This document shows, one piece after another, positions 54,362 through 62,527 of a DNA stretch of 64,000 nucleotides. The DNA lies in assembly GCA_964652025.1 (NCBI GenBank), contig CAZYZX010000004.1, positions 186,001 to 250,000 of the forward strand, written 5' to 3'. The position numbers and the translations under genes were made by a program. The notes beneath the pieces were generated by a model. That model was not told the DNA's origin and searched no databases. It saw only the letters and a list, made by a program, of their open reading frames with translations. Origin of the DNA: JAEXOD01 sp964652025 (GTDB taxonomy: Bacteria; Bacteroidota; Ignavibacteria; Ignavibacteriales; Melioribacteraceae). The stretch's first letter is position 1; each line of letters opens with the position of its first letter.

Positions 54362-56785
54362 TTATTTATTCTCTAACTTATTAATTAAATTTTCTAAAAG
54401 CAAATTAATATCATTTATACTTATTTCATTTATTTCTTTTATTTTGTTTTCCTTAGCATAATTAATAACTTTCCTTAAATTATCTACAGCTAATAAAAAT
54501 TCATTCTCATTAATATTTATTAGCGCCCTGCTTAAATATTCATATCCTTTATTTTTATTTATTGGATAAACTATTTCACGCTTCTTTATTTCCTTAGTCT
54601 GATTTTTAAATATCTCATCTGGTGTAGAACCCCACTTTTCCTTAAACTTGGTTTCATTTTTCTTTAGTAAAGCCTTATAATATTCTAAACCGCTTTCATT
54701 AAAGCTTTTAGACCCATAATGATGTATAAAAACATCCTTTGCTATTGCAATTTTATATCCTGCCAAATATGCACGCAAACAAAAATCATCATCTTCATAA
54801 TTACCGGGGTTAAATCTTTCATCTAATCCGCCAATTTTATCTACAACTTCTTTTTTAATTAATGTAAAAAAGAATGCAACACGGGGAAAATATACGTAAG
54901 TGTTTTTATACTTTTCTGAAAATTGTTCTGCTAATTTATATAAATCTTCTAAATTATCGTAAATTATTTCATCTGTTTGTTGAATTCCACTTGCATAATT
55001 TGTGTAACAGCCAATAATACCAATTTCCTTTTTTCTTGCAAGAGTTAAATATCTTTCTATTGCACCTTTAGTTACAACAATATCGTTATTTGCTAAAATT
55101 ATAAAATCTGTATCAACTTCTATTAAACCTCTATTTATAGCGCTAGAAAAACCATGTTCATAGTTATTTTTAATAATGGTTACTTCATCAAAACTTGTAA
55201 TACCTTCTTTTATTTTTTGTAATTCCTCTTCTTTGCTTCCGTCATCTATTAATAATATTTTTATTGGTATTTTTACAACATTTTTAATACTATAAACAGT
55301 GTTTAAAGTTAGTTCGTGATTATTAACAAATGGTATTATTATAGTTACCTCGTTATATTCAGCTCTTTTTGCCTTAATTACGTATTGGTAAACTTGACTC
55401 TCTTCTTCAAAACGCTTTTCATCAAAGCCCATCTCTTTAATGCTTTGTAAAAATTTAGTTGGAAATTTTATACTTTCATTTAATATATTAAAATTAATAT
55501 GTATTTCCCTTAACCCACATCTTCTAAGCATCTTTAAGAAACTTGCTTTGGTAAAAAATCTTAAGTGAGTTTTATCTAATATTCCTGCTTCGTCATATTC
55601 AAAATTACAATTTAATAAACCAAGAATTACAGAAATATGATTAATATTTGGCACACTTATAATAATTTCCCCAAGTGCTGTTAGTTTACTTTTCAACTTC
55701 TTTAAAACTTCTTCGGGATCTATTAAATGTTCTAAAACATCAGCACAAATAATGGTATCAAAATAATTATCAGGTAAATAATCAATAGCTTCTTCTACAG
55801 GCTTAATAATAACTTTATCAATTTTATGCATCGCCTTTTCGGCGGCATCTTTACTTATTTCAATACCCCAAACCTCTGCATTATTTTTAATTTTTAACGC
55901 ATAACCTAAAAAACCAGATGCACAACCAACATCCAATATTTTCTTAGAATTAGAGTCAACCAATTTTTGAATTTCAGGTCTTGCGTTATTAAAATATGCA
56001 TCCGCTTTTTCACTAATTCTATCGATTAATTTTTGATTAGAAATATAGTATAAATAAGTATCTACACCGTATGTTTCTTTAAAATATGCATATTTATCAA
56101 TAATATAATCTGGGTAGTCTATTTCTTCGTTCCAACCTAAATGGTATGCTTTTATATTTTTTGCAAAGCCTACTTTTCCGCCATTTTGTCTTATTCTCTC
56201 ACAAGTTTCCCAATCTGTTACATATCTAAAATTAAAAAATTTTCTTTTAATTGATTGAAACACCGTACCTACATTGCTTAATTCTATTTCTTCATTATAA
56301 ACTTGCTTATCCCCCAAATAAACATCTGGCATTTTTGGTGGCTTGTTTTCATCACTTAAGTTTAAAGCAAGTAAACCAATTTCTGGGTATAAATTATGTA
56401 AATTTATTACCCTTTCTAACCAACATTTATCTTCTAAATTTGGCACTAAGATATCTGGATCGCTTACAATAAACGGGTCAGAAGTTGATACATCTATTCC
56501 TTTTTGAAAAGCACTTGTCCATTCATTACTATTATTATATATTACTAAACTAAATAGCTTATTGTTCTCTTTCAAAAAATTTTTAAATTCCTCTCCACTG
56601 TTGTTATCTACTACTATTAGATTATATGGATAACGTGTGTTTTGGATTAAAGCAGTTATGGTTTGTATAAAATAATCCAATCTATTAAATGTTAAAAATA
56701 TAATATCTATAGGTTTTTCAAGCCTATTTTTAGTATTATTTTGCTTTTTATCTAATAGCTCGTTAAGATTAAAATTACTAACCAT
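54362..56785 (-). CDS. GT2-methyltransferase-GT2 fusion
   Basis: An 807-residue three-part enzyme. Residues about 24-225 are a GT2 domain (IDIIFLTFNRLDYFIQTITAL, then VSDPDIL as DXD). Residues 281-430 are a SAM-dependent methyltransferase with motif I ILDVGCASG (283-291), ADVLEHLIDPEEVL and LGEIIISVPN. Residues about 483-730 are a second GT2 (VTIIIPFVNNHELTLNTV, LLIDDGSKEEE, ILANNDI, GNYEDDDFCLRAYLAGYKI). The last 70 residues form a helical tail. The order suggests sequential sugar addition with methylation, as in O-methylated surface glycans. It starts the TPR-GT operon, though a leader with hairpins separates it from the upstream gene. Confidence 0.9.
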   Translation of the reverse strand: MVSNFNLNELLDKKQNNTKNRLEKPIDIIFLTFNRLDYFIQTITALIQNTRYPYNLIVVDNNSGEEFKNFLKENNKLFSLVIYNNSNEWTSAFQKGIDVSTSDPFIVSDPDILVPNLEDKCWLERVINLHNLYPEIGLLALNLSDENKPPKMPDVYLGDKQVYNEEIELSNVGTVFQSIKRKFFNFRYVTDWETCERIRQNGGKVGFAKNIKAYHLGWNEEIDYPDYIIDKYAYFKETYGVDTYLYYISNQKLIDRISEKADAYFNNARPEIQKLVDSNSKKILDVGCASGFLGYALKIKNNAEVWGIEISKDAAEKAMHKIDKVIIKPVEEAIDYLPDNYFDTIICADVLEHLIDPEEVLKKLKSKLTALGEIIISVPNINHISVILGLLNCNFEYDEAGILDKTHLRFFTKASFLKMLRRCGLREIHINFNILNESIKFPTKFLQSIKEMGFDEKRFEEESQVYQYVIKAKRAEYNEVTIIIPFVNNHELTLNTVYSIKNVVKIPIKILLIDDGSKEEELQKIKEGITSFDEVTIIKNNYEHGFSSAINRGLIEVDTDFIILANNDIVVTKGAIERYLTLARKKEIGIIGCYTNYASGIQQTDEIIYDNLEDLYKLAEQFSEKYKNTYVYFPRVAFFFTLIKKEVVDKIGGLDERFNPGNYEDDDFCLRAYLAGYKIAIAKDVFIHHYGSKSFNESGLEYYKALLKKNETKFKEKWGSTPDEIFKNQTKEIKKREIVYPINKNKGYEYLSRALININENEFLLAVDNLRKVINYAKENKIKEINEISINDINLLLENLINKLENK

Positions 56786-56818
56786 AAAATTTAAGTTTAA
56801 ATTAAATTAAAATTAATC

Positions 56819-56889
56819 AAATAGCTTGCCAAACGCTATTTAAGCATTTTATTAGTGTTTGTTTGAAATATATTGGCTATTATTAGCCA
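56819..56889 (-). other. Pair of hairpins between two glycosyltransferase genes
   Basis: In the 124-base gap, two hairpins stand in tandem: AAATAGC / GCTATTT with a 9-base loop (56819-56841), and TGGCTA / TAGCCA with a TTAT loop (56874-56889). The latter lies 20 bases past the upstream gene's stop. Neither is followed by a long U-run on the minus strand, so they could be weak terminators or mRNA-stability elements. Confidence 0.5.
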
Positions 56890-56909
56890 TTTACATATTT
56901 ATAACCAAA

Positions 56910-59600
56910 TTAATTCAATAAACTAATTATTTTTTCAACTATAATATCACAATTTAGATAACTATAATTATTACGAATATAAGTTTTTGAAATAACAGAT
57001 AATTCTCTTAAAAATTCATCTTTATCTTTTCTATTACAAATATTACTTATTAAGTCAAAATAAGTATATTTTTGGTTAACCACAAAATAACTATCTGTAA
57101 AGAAATCAAAGTCCAAACCTAAAATTCCTAATGCACCCGCATAACCGGAAAAATAGCCAAAATAATTAAACCAAGTTGTTGGAATAGCAAAAATTGTGGG
57201 TATTCCTAAAGCTGCTGTAATTAAAGCAGTTGTGCCTGATTCTATTGCTAAATCAAATGTTTGTATAAAATCGTAGTTTAATGGATATGTTGATTGCATT
57301 AAATTAAAATTATTTTTAATGTTGTAATACCTAATCATTTCATTAATAATAGGTAAATAATTCCCATCACCAATTATTGTAACTTTAATATTGTATCCAT
57401 GGTTAATTAGCTTCGCAACATCTTCTATTAAATTAAACACATAAGATTTTGTTGCAGTAATTCTACTTATAGCCAATATTTTTAGCTCGTCTGTTTTACT
57501 AAAATTTTTCTCTTTTTCTAAGTATTCTTTTATATCGGGCACGGGTATGCCAACTATATTAACACTATAATTCTGGTAATCCAAATTTAAAAAATTAAAT
57601 ACAGATTGTGCTTGTGCTTTTCCTATAAATATATGACTATTTAAGTTATTTATTAATAATTCCCTTTTAATATCTTTATTATCTCCATCAAAATTTGGTT
57701 CGTATGTTACATAGTGCAATAAATTAAAATCGATGTTTTGCTTACAATATTCCATATAAATTGAGGGGTATAATGGAACTGAAATTACATACTTTATATT
57801 ATATTTATAAATAATTTCCTTAAAGCTAGTTGCAAAATTTGTTAGTATATCTAAATTGGGCATTAAATTTAAGTCATAATTTTTCATCTCTATTATATCA
57901 TCAACTAATTTTTTAATCCCCACAAAATCTTTTTCTGAAACGCTATTAGTTAAAATAAATACTTTAATTCCCTTTTCCTTAAATTTACTTATTAGCATTT
58001 TATAAGTTACTGCTGCACCACCCACATCTTCTACATTTGGTGTAACAATTAACAAATTACCATTTAATCTTTTATTACTTTTAATTAATATATTATTAGC
58101 TTTAATTTGTTGCTTATTACGCAAATACCTTTTTTGATGTTCAATTATTATTTTATCCCTAAGCTTATATTGGGTATTATTTTCTAAAGTTTTTTTAATT
58201 AATTCAAAATAAAATTCCTCTAACCTATAAATTTCATCTTCATACGAAATTATATATTTACTAAAATCTATACTCTCTTTTAATTTTAATAAATAATTAA
58301 CTTTTTTTGGAACTTCTGAAATATTTTCAAAAGTAACACCAACTTTATTTAGCGCAAAATAATCCTCATAAGATTTTACATTGCTTGTTAATACGGGTAG
58401 CCCAGCAGCTAAGTATTCGTATAATTTATTTGCTATTGTGGTATCTAAAAAGCTTTTTTGCCCTAATTCTAAATTCCAAGGAATAATACCAATATCATAC
58501 TTAGTCATTTCAGTAATTAAATTTTTAGGAGAAACTGGAGCATAATAATGAATATTGGGGAATTGATTAAAAAAAGCCGATAATTGTTCGTCAAGTCTTG
58601 AAGGATAAATATGTACATGTATATTGTCCTTAGCAATCCCTGTAAAAATATCTATAAAATTTCTATGTTTATATAAAGAAATACTCCCCTGATAAACGAT
58701 GTGTATATTACCATCTGTTTTAGATAATTTTGGCAAGTAACTTTTTGCTGCATCATCTTTAGAAATATAATTACCAAAAACAAGAGCTGGTGTGGTTAAA
58801 CCATAAAGCTCTTCTGCTTTTTGCTTTTGATATATTGTTGAATATACCCTACCAGTTGCTCCCTTGTTTGCAACAGCTTCAAAAAACATAGTATTAGGAT
58901 TTTCAACATCTCGCAAGGAAATTAAATCCGCAGTATCGTGAATTATTGGTCTATTGCTTGTTAAAGCAGCTACTGTAAAAAAATCGGGTTCGTTATGGCA
59001 ATGGATTATATCGTAATTATCAACAAAACTCCATATATCTTTAATACTATTTATTTTTATACAATCAACAAATACATTATCATCAAGGTCTTTATAATTC
59101 TCACTTATCTTACTTAATCCATATAACAATGTTACTTTGTGCCCCTTACTTTTTAGCGCCTTTGCATATTTATAACACCTTATTCCTGCATATTGTTGAA
59201 TAAATAGAATATTTAGAGCAGGATATTTTTTATCTTTTTTTACGTAACTTGTGCCATTAATTTTTTCGTAAAGTTGTAAAATATCAGTATCGGGCAGGTC
59301 ATCATTTTCTAAATATAGCTCAATAATTTTTTTAACTTCTTCTAATTTACCTAAATTTATATTTATTGTGATAAGCAAAGAAGCTATTGTTTTATCTTCT
59401 GGGTTATTATTAAAATACCTTTCTGCATATAATTTGCATTCAGATAAATTATTTGTTTTATAATAGCATAGTGCTAAATAATAATTTAATATAGGTTTTC
59501 GTTCAAATTTATAACACTCTAAAAATAATTTTACAGCATTATTATAATCATTTATATCAAAATAGTTAACTGCTTCTAAAAATAGTTTATTATAATCCAT
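56910..59600 (-). CDS. TPR protein with two GT-B glycosyltransferase domains
   Basis: An 896-residue protein. Residues 1-115 are TPR helices (YNNAVKLFLECYKFERKPILNYYLALCYYKT). Residues about 123-470 are a GT4-like GT-B domain (LNILFIQQYAGIRCYKYAKALKSKGHKVTLL, later KLYEYLAAGLPVL, the C-terminal donor-site Glu-containing motif). Residues about 520-895 are a second GT-B domain (LLIVTPNVEDVGGAAVTYKMLI, ILAISRITATKSYVFNLI, AIESGTTALITAALGIPTIFA). The sugars are unknown. It is the first gene of the minus-strand glycan cluster and is divergent from the FdtA operon, so a shared promoter region at 59601-59718 may control both. Confidence 0.88.
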   Translation of the reverse strand: MDYNKLFLEAVNYFDINDYNNAVKLFLECYKFERKPILNYYLALCYYKTNNLSECKLYAERYFNNNPEDKTIASLLITININLGKLEEVKKIIELYLENDDLPDTDILQLYEKINGTSYVKKDKKYPALNILFIQQYAGIRCYKYAKALKSKGHKVTLLYGLSKISENYKDLDDNVFVDCIKINSIKDIWSFVDNYDIIHCHNEPDFFTVAALTSNRPIIHDTADLISLRDVENPNTMFFEAVANKGATGRVYSTIYQKQKAEELYGLTTPALVFGNYISKDDAAKSYLPKLSKTDGNIHIVYQGSISLYKHRNFIDIFTGIAKDNIHVHIYPSRLDEQLSAFFNQFPNIHYYAPVSPKNLITEMTKYDIGIIPWNLELGQKSFLDTTIANKLYEYLAAGLPVLTSNVKSYEDYFALNKVGVTFENISEVPKKVNYLLKLKESIDFSKYIISYEDEIYRLEEFYFELIKKTLENNTQYKLRDKIIIEHQKRYLRNKQQIKANNILIKSNKRLNGNLLIVTPNVEDVGGAAVTYKMLISKFKEKGIKVFILTNSVSEKDFVGIKKLVDDIIEMKNYDLNLMPNLDILTNFATSFKEIIYKYNIKYVISVPLYPSIYMEYCKQNIDFNLLHYVTYEPNFDGDNKDIKRELLINNLNSHIFIGKAQAQSVFNFLNLDYQNYSVNIVGIPVPDIKEYLEKEKNFSKTDELKILAISRITATKSYVFNLIEDVAKLINHGYNIKVTIIGDGNYLPIINEMIRYYNIKNNFNLMQSTYPLNYDFIQTFDLAIESGTTALITAALGIPTIFAIPTTWFNYFGYFSGYAGALGILGLDFDFFTDSYFVVNQKYTYFDLISNICNRKDKDEFLRELSVISKTYIRNNYSYLNCDIIVEKIISLLN

Positions 59601-59718
59601 ACTTATATAAAATTTAATAAAGGTTTAATTTAATTATTTTTTATTAATATTAATATAAATTTTATTATTAAATCAAAAAATATTATTTTAAATAACAATA
59701 AAAATATTACATATATAT

Positions 59719-60123
59719 ATGGAAAGCAAAGTTAAAATAATAAATTTACCAGAAATTATAAGCGATAAAGGGGATTTATCTTATATAGAAACACATAGGC
59801 ATATACCATTTGATATAAAGCGCGTGTTTTGGATTTACGACGTACCAGGTGGAGAGATACGAGGCGGACATGCTTATAAAGAGCAACAGGAGTTTATTAT
59901 AGCTCTTTCTGGTAGCTTTGATGTAGTTGTTGATGATGGCATATCTACACAAAAATATCACTTAAATCGGTCTTACTTTGGGTTATTAATTCCAGCTTTA
60001 ACTTGGCGCCATATGGAAAATTTTTCCACAAACTCATTAAGCTTGCATCTTTCTTCTAAAGAGTTTGATAGCGAGGATTATATACGAGATTATGATATTT
60101 TTAAGCAAATGGTTAAAAAATGA
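59719..60123 (+). CDS. FdtA/WxcM-like cupin, first copy
   Basis: A 134-residue cupin of the sugar 3,4-ketoisomerase (FdtA/QdtA) family, which moves the keto group of dTDP-4-keto-6-deoxyglucose as a step to amino sugars. The core is intact in YDVPGGEIRGGHAYKEQQEF and LSGSFDVVVDDG. The signature GGHAHK has become GGHAYK, so the second His thought to assist catalysis is Tyr here. It begins the plus-strand sugar operon. The second copy overlaps its stop by 4 bases. It may form a dimer with the second copy or act as a partner rather than the isomerase. Confidence 0.85.
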   Translation: MESKVKIINLPEIISDKGDLSYIETHRHIPFDIKRVFWIYDVPGGEIRGGHAYKEQQEFIIALSGSFDVVVDDGISTQKYHLNRSYFGLLIPALTWRHMENFSTNSLSLHLSSKEFDSEDYIRDYDIFKQMVKK

Positions 60124-60542
60124 CAACAATTAATGATTGTAAAATAATAGAATTGCCCAAAATTCATAACCCAGCTGGCAACATTACAGCAATAAACAAT
60201 AATAAAGAGGTTAGTTTTGCTATTAAACGCGTATATTATTTATACAACATTCCTGGTGGTGAGTCTCGCGGCGGGCATGCACATAAAAATCTTTATCAAT
60301 TAGTTGTTGCAGCTAGTGGAAGTTTTGATATTATAATAAATGATGGGGTTAATATAAAAAAAATATTCCTCAACCATCCTAACAAAGGATTATTAATAGT
60401 ACCCGGAATTTGGCGTGAAATTGAAAATTTTTCGTCAGGTGCAATTTGCTTAGTTTTAGCTTCAGAAAAATATGACGAAAACGATTATATTAGAAATTTT
60501 AATGATTTTTTAAATTTTAAAAAAATATTACATGGCGCTTAA
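60120..60542 (+). CDS. FdtA-like sugar 3,4-ketoisomerase, second copy
   Basis: A 140-residue cupin paralogous to the preceding gene, with the family signature unaltered: YNIPGGESRGGHAHKNLYQLVV, then ASGSFDIIINDG and LNHPNKGLLIVPGIWRE. The intact HxH makes this the likely catalytic member. Its gene starts inside the end of the first copy (ATGA) and overlaps the VOC gene by 11 bases, so the three are translationally coupled. The expected next enzyme, an FdtB-type aminotransferase, is not seen downstream within the window. Confidence 0.88.
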   Translation: MTTINDCKIIELPKIHNPAGNITAINNNKEVSFAIKRVYYLYNIPGGESRGGHAHKNLYQLVVAASGSFDIIINDGVNIKKIFLNHPNKGLLIVPGIWREIENFSSGAICLVLASEKYDENDYIRNFNDFLNFKKILHGA

Positions 60543-60900
60543 ATTTCATCATGTAGCAGTTGCTACAAATAACATTGCTAATAGTGCGGAAATATTTAAA
60601 AGAGTTGGTTTTAATATTGGTAATCTATATAAAGATAATTTGCAGCAAATAGAAGTGCAGTTTGCACATTTTGATAATCTTGCTGTAGAGTTTGTAGCAT
60701 CATTCACAAATAGTTCGCTAGTAAATAATATCTTTAAAAAAATTGGCACCTCTCCTTATCACTTATGTTTTACAAGCAATAACTTTACGCAAGATTATAA
60801 TTATATATTAAGCTTAGGTTTTATTGATATAACAAGTACTAAGCCAGCTGCTTCTTTTGAAAATAAAAATATTGTTTTTTTTATATCATACAGATTTTGA
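60532..60900 (+). CDS. VOC (glyoxalase-fold) protein with frameshifted C-terminus
   Basis: As read, 122 residues with the vicinal-oxygen-chelate fold: FHHVAVATNNIANSAEIFKRVGF, EVQFAHFDNLAVEFVA and PYHLCFTSNNF, resembling methylmalonyl-CoA epimerase-type members. The frame ends SYRF just after a run of eight T (60875-60882). If the run had seven T the protein would continue VFLYHTDFELIEV and stop at 60916, two bases before the next ATG. That is the standard family ending and contains the last metal-ligand Glu. So either a slippage/sequencing difference or a real truncation removes that ligand. The operon position suggests a sugar-epimerase-like role. Confidence 0.8.
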   Translation: MALKFHHVAVATNNIANSAEIFKRVGFNIGNLYKDNLQQIEVQFAHFDNLAVEFVASFTNSSLVNNIFKKIGTSPYHLCFTSNNFTQDYNYILSLGFIDITSTKPAASFENKNIVFFISYRF

Positions 60901-60917
60901 ATTAATAGAGGTATAAG

Positions 60918-61601
60918 ATGGCTGAACCTATAATTATTTTTGGAATTGGTGAAACTGCACAAACAATTTATAGTTACATTTCAGATTGTGATGATTTTTT
61001 AGTAGTAGGATTTTCTGCTAATAAAGATTACTTTTCTGATTCTGAACTTCTTTTTAATTTACCCATTTTTCCTTTTGAGAATATTGAAAAAATATTTAAT
61101 CCCAATTTATATTCATTAATTATTGGTATTTCTTATACAGGTTTAAATAGTTTGCGGGAAAATATTTTTTTACAAGCAAAAGCCAAAGGTTTTAAAATTG
61201 CTACTTACATTAGTCCTAATTCTTATATTTCTAAAACAGCAACAATAAAAGAAGGTGTTTTTATTTACGATAATGTTTCAATAAATCATAATTGTATTAT
61301 AGAAGAAAATAGTATTATTTGCAGTGGAACAGTTATTTCCCATAGCAGTAGAGTTGGTAAAAACGTTTTTATTGGAGCCAATTGTAGTATTGGTGGTTTT
61401 ACTGAAATTGGGAATAATAATTTTATTGGTATTGGTTGCACTCTTATCGATAAAATAAAAACTACAGATAATGTTATATTAAGTGCAGGCTCTGTGTTAA
61501 GTAATAATGCATTAAATAGCAATATATATAAAGGATTTCCTGCTAAAGATAGTGGAATAAATAGTAAATTGTTCTTAGAATTAAATGGAGAGATTTCGTA
61601 A
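60918..61601 (+). CDS. NeuD/PglD-like sugar O- or N-acyltransferase
   Basis: A 227-residue acyltransferase. The N-terminal Rossmann-like domain (EPIIIFGIGETAQTIYSYI, then DDFLVVGFSANKDYF) precedes a left-handed beta-helix with hexapeptide repeats (ATIKEGVFIYDNVSINHNCIIEENSIICSGTVISH then GKNVFIGANCSIGG). The His in ISHSSRVG is in the position of the catalytic base. The final loop IYKGFPAKDSG is typical of PglD/NeuD enzymes, which acetylate amino sugars with acetyl-CoA. AGAGG lies before ATG, inside the end of the VOC frame. It fits a pathway FdtA to amino sugar to N-acyl sugar. Confidence 0.88.
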   Translation: MAEPIIIFGIGETAQTIYSYISDCDDFLVVGFSANKDYFSDSELLFNLPIFPFENIEKIFNPNLYSLIIGISYTGLNSLRENIFLQAKAKGFKIATYISPNSYISKTATIKEGVFIYDNVSINHNCIIEENSIICSGTVISHSSRVGKNVFIGANCSIGGFTEIGNNNFIGIGCTLIDKIKTTDNVILSAGSVLSNNALNSNIYKGFPAKDSGINSKLFLELNGEIS

Positions 61602-62519
61602 ATGAAATGGAAACATATTAAAGTTATAAACGTTAAGCCAAATGGTACTTGGTGGGTAAGCCATATGAATGCACCCGTTCCTTATTTATTAAACAACAAA
61701 ACGATTAGAGTTCTTTTTGGTGCTTTTGATGCATTTAACGTTTCTCGTATTGCTTATGTAGATTTAGATATTAATACTTTTGAGGTCATTAATGTATCAG
61801 AGAACCCTTTATTAGATTTAGGCAAAGATGGAACTTTTGATGATAATGGCGTGGTTCCTATGAGTATAGTAAAAAATGGGGATTTAACATTCCTTTATTA
61901 TACTGGTTATCAATTATTGCGCAAAGTGCCATACTCTATGTTTGCAGGTGTTGCAATAAGTAAAGATGGAGGATATACTTTTAATAGAATTCAAGACCAC
62001 CCTATAATGGATAGAAGCAGCGAAGGTTTATGCACACGGGGCGGGCCAAGCGGATTTGTTGAAAATGGCATATTTAAACTTTGGTATTCTGCTGGTACAG
62101 ATTGGGTTACCGTAAATGGCAAATTGCGCCCAACTTATAATGTGTTTTATCAAGAGTCTTTAGATGGTATTACACTTAAACCTAATGGGCATTTATGTGT
62201 TGAATATTATAAAAACATAGAGCATGGGTTAGGTCGCCCAATGGTATTAAAAGCAAATAACCATTATATTATGTTTCATACAATTAGAACCTTAAATATG
62301 AAATACTCAATAGGTTTTGCAACTTCTAAAGATGGCTTTAACTGGATTAGACGCGATAACGAGTTAGGATTAATACATGGGTCTAGCGGGTGGAATTCTG
62401 AAATGATATATTTCCCTTATCTTTTACAAGTTGAAAATAATTTTTATTTATTTTATAATGGTAATAGTTATGGTTTAACTGGTATTGGAATTGAAAAACT
62501 TATAGATTGGGAATTTTAA
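61602..62519 (+). CDS. Beta-propeller protein of glycosidase/glycan-modifying type
   Basis: A 305-residue protein with no signal peptide. It has repeated strand motifs of a five-bladed beta-propeller as in GH32/43/68 and related folds: FLYYTGYQ, GVAISKDGGYTFNRI, FKLWYSAGTDW, FYQESLDGI, YIMFHTIRT, GFATSKDGFNWIRR and YLFYNGNSYG. The Ser-Lys-Asp-Gly (Asp-box-like) turns recur. Such cytoplasmic propellers occur in sugar-modification clusters, where some act on nucleotide sugars or lipid-linked glycans; no reaction can be assigned. The start codon is 0 bases after the acyltransferase stop. Confidence 0.75.
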   Translation: MKWKHIKVINVKPNGTWWVSHMNAPVPYLLNNKTIRVLFGAFDAFNVSRIAYVDLDINTFEVINVSENPLLDLGKDGTFDDNGVVPMSIVKNGDLTFLYYTGYQLLRKVPYSMFAGVAISKDGGYTFNRIQDHPIMDRSSEGLCTRGGPSGFVENGIFKLWYSAGTDWVTVNGKLRPTYNVFYQESLDGITLKPNGHLCVEYYKNIEHGLGRPMVLKANNHYIMFHTIRTLNMKYSIGFATSKDGFNWIRRDNELGLIHGSSGWNSEMIYFPYLLQVENNFYLFYNGNSYGLTGIGIEKLIDWEF

Positions 62520-62527
62520 TTTAAATT

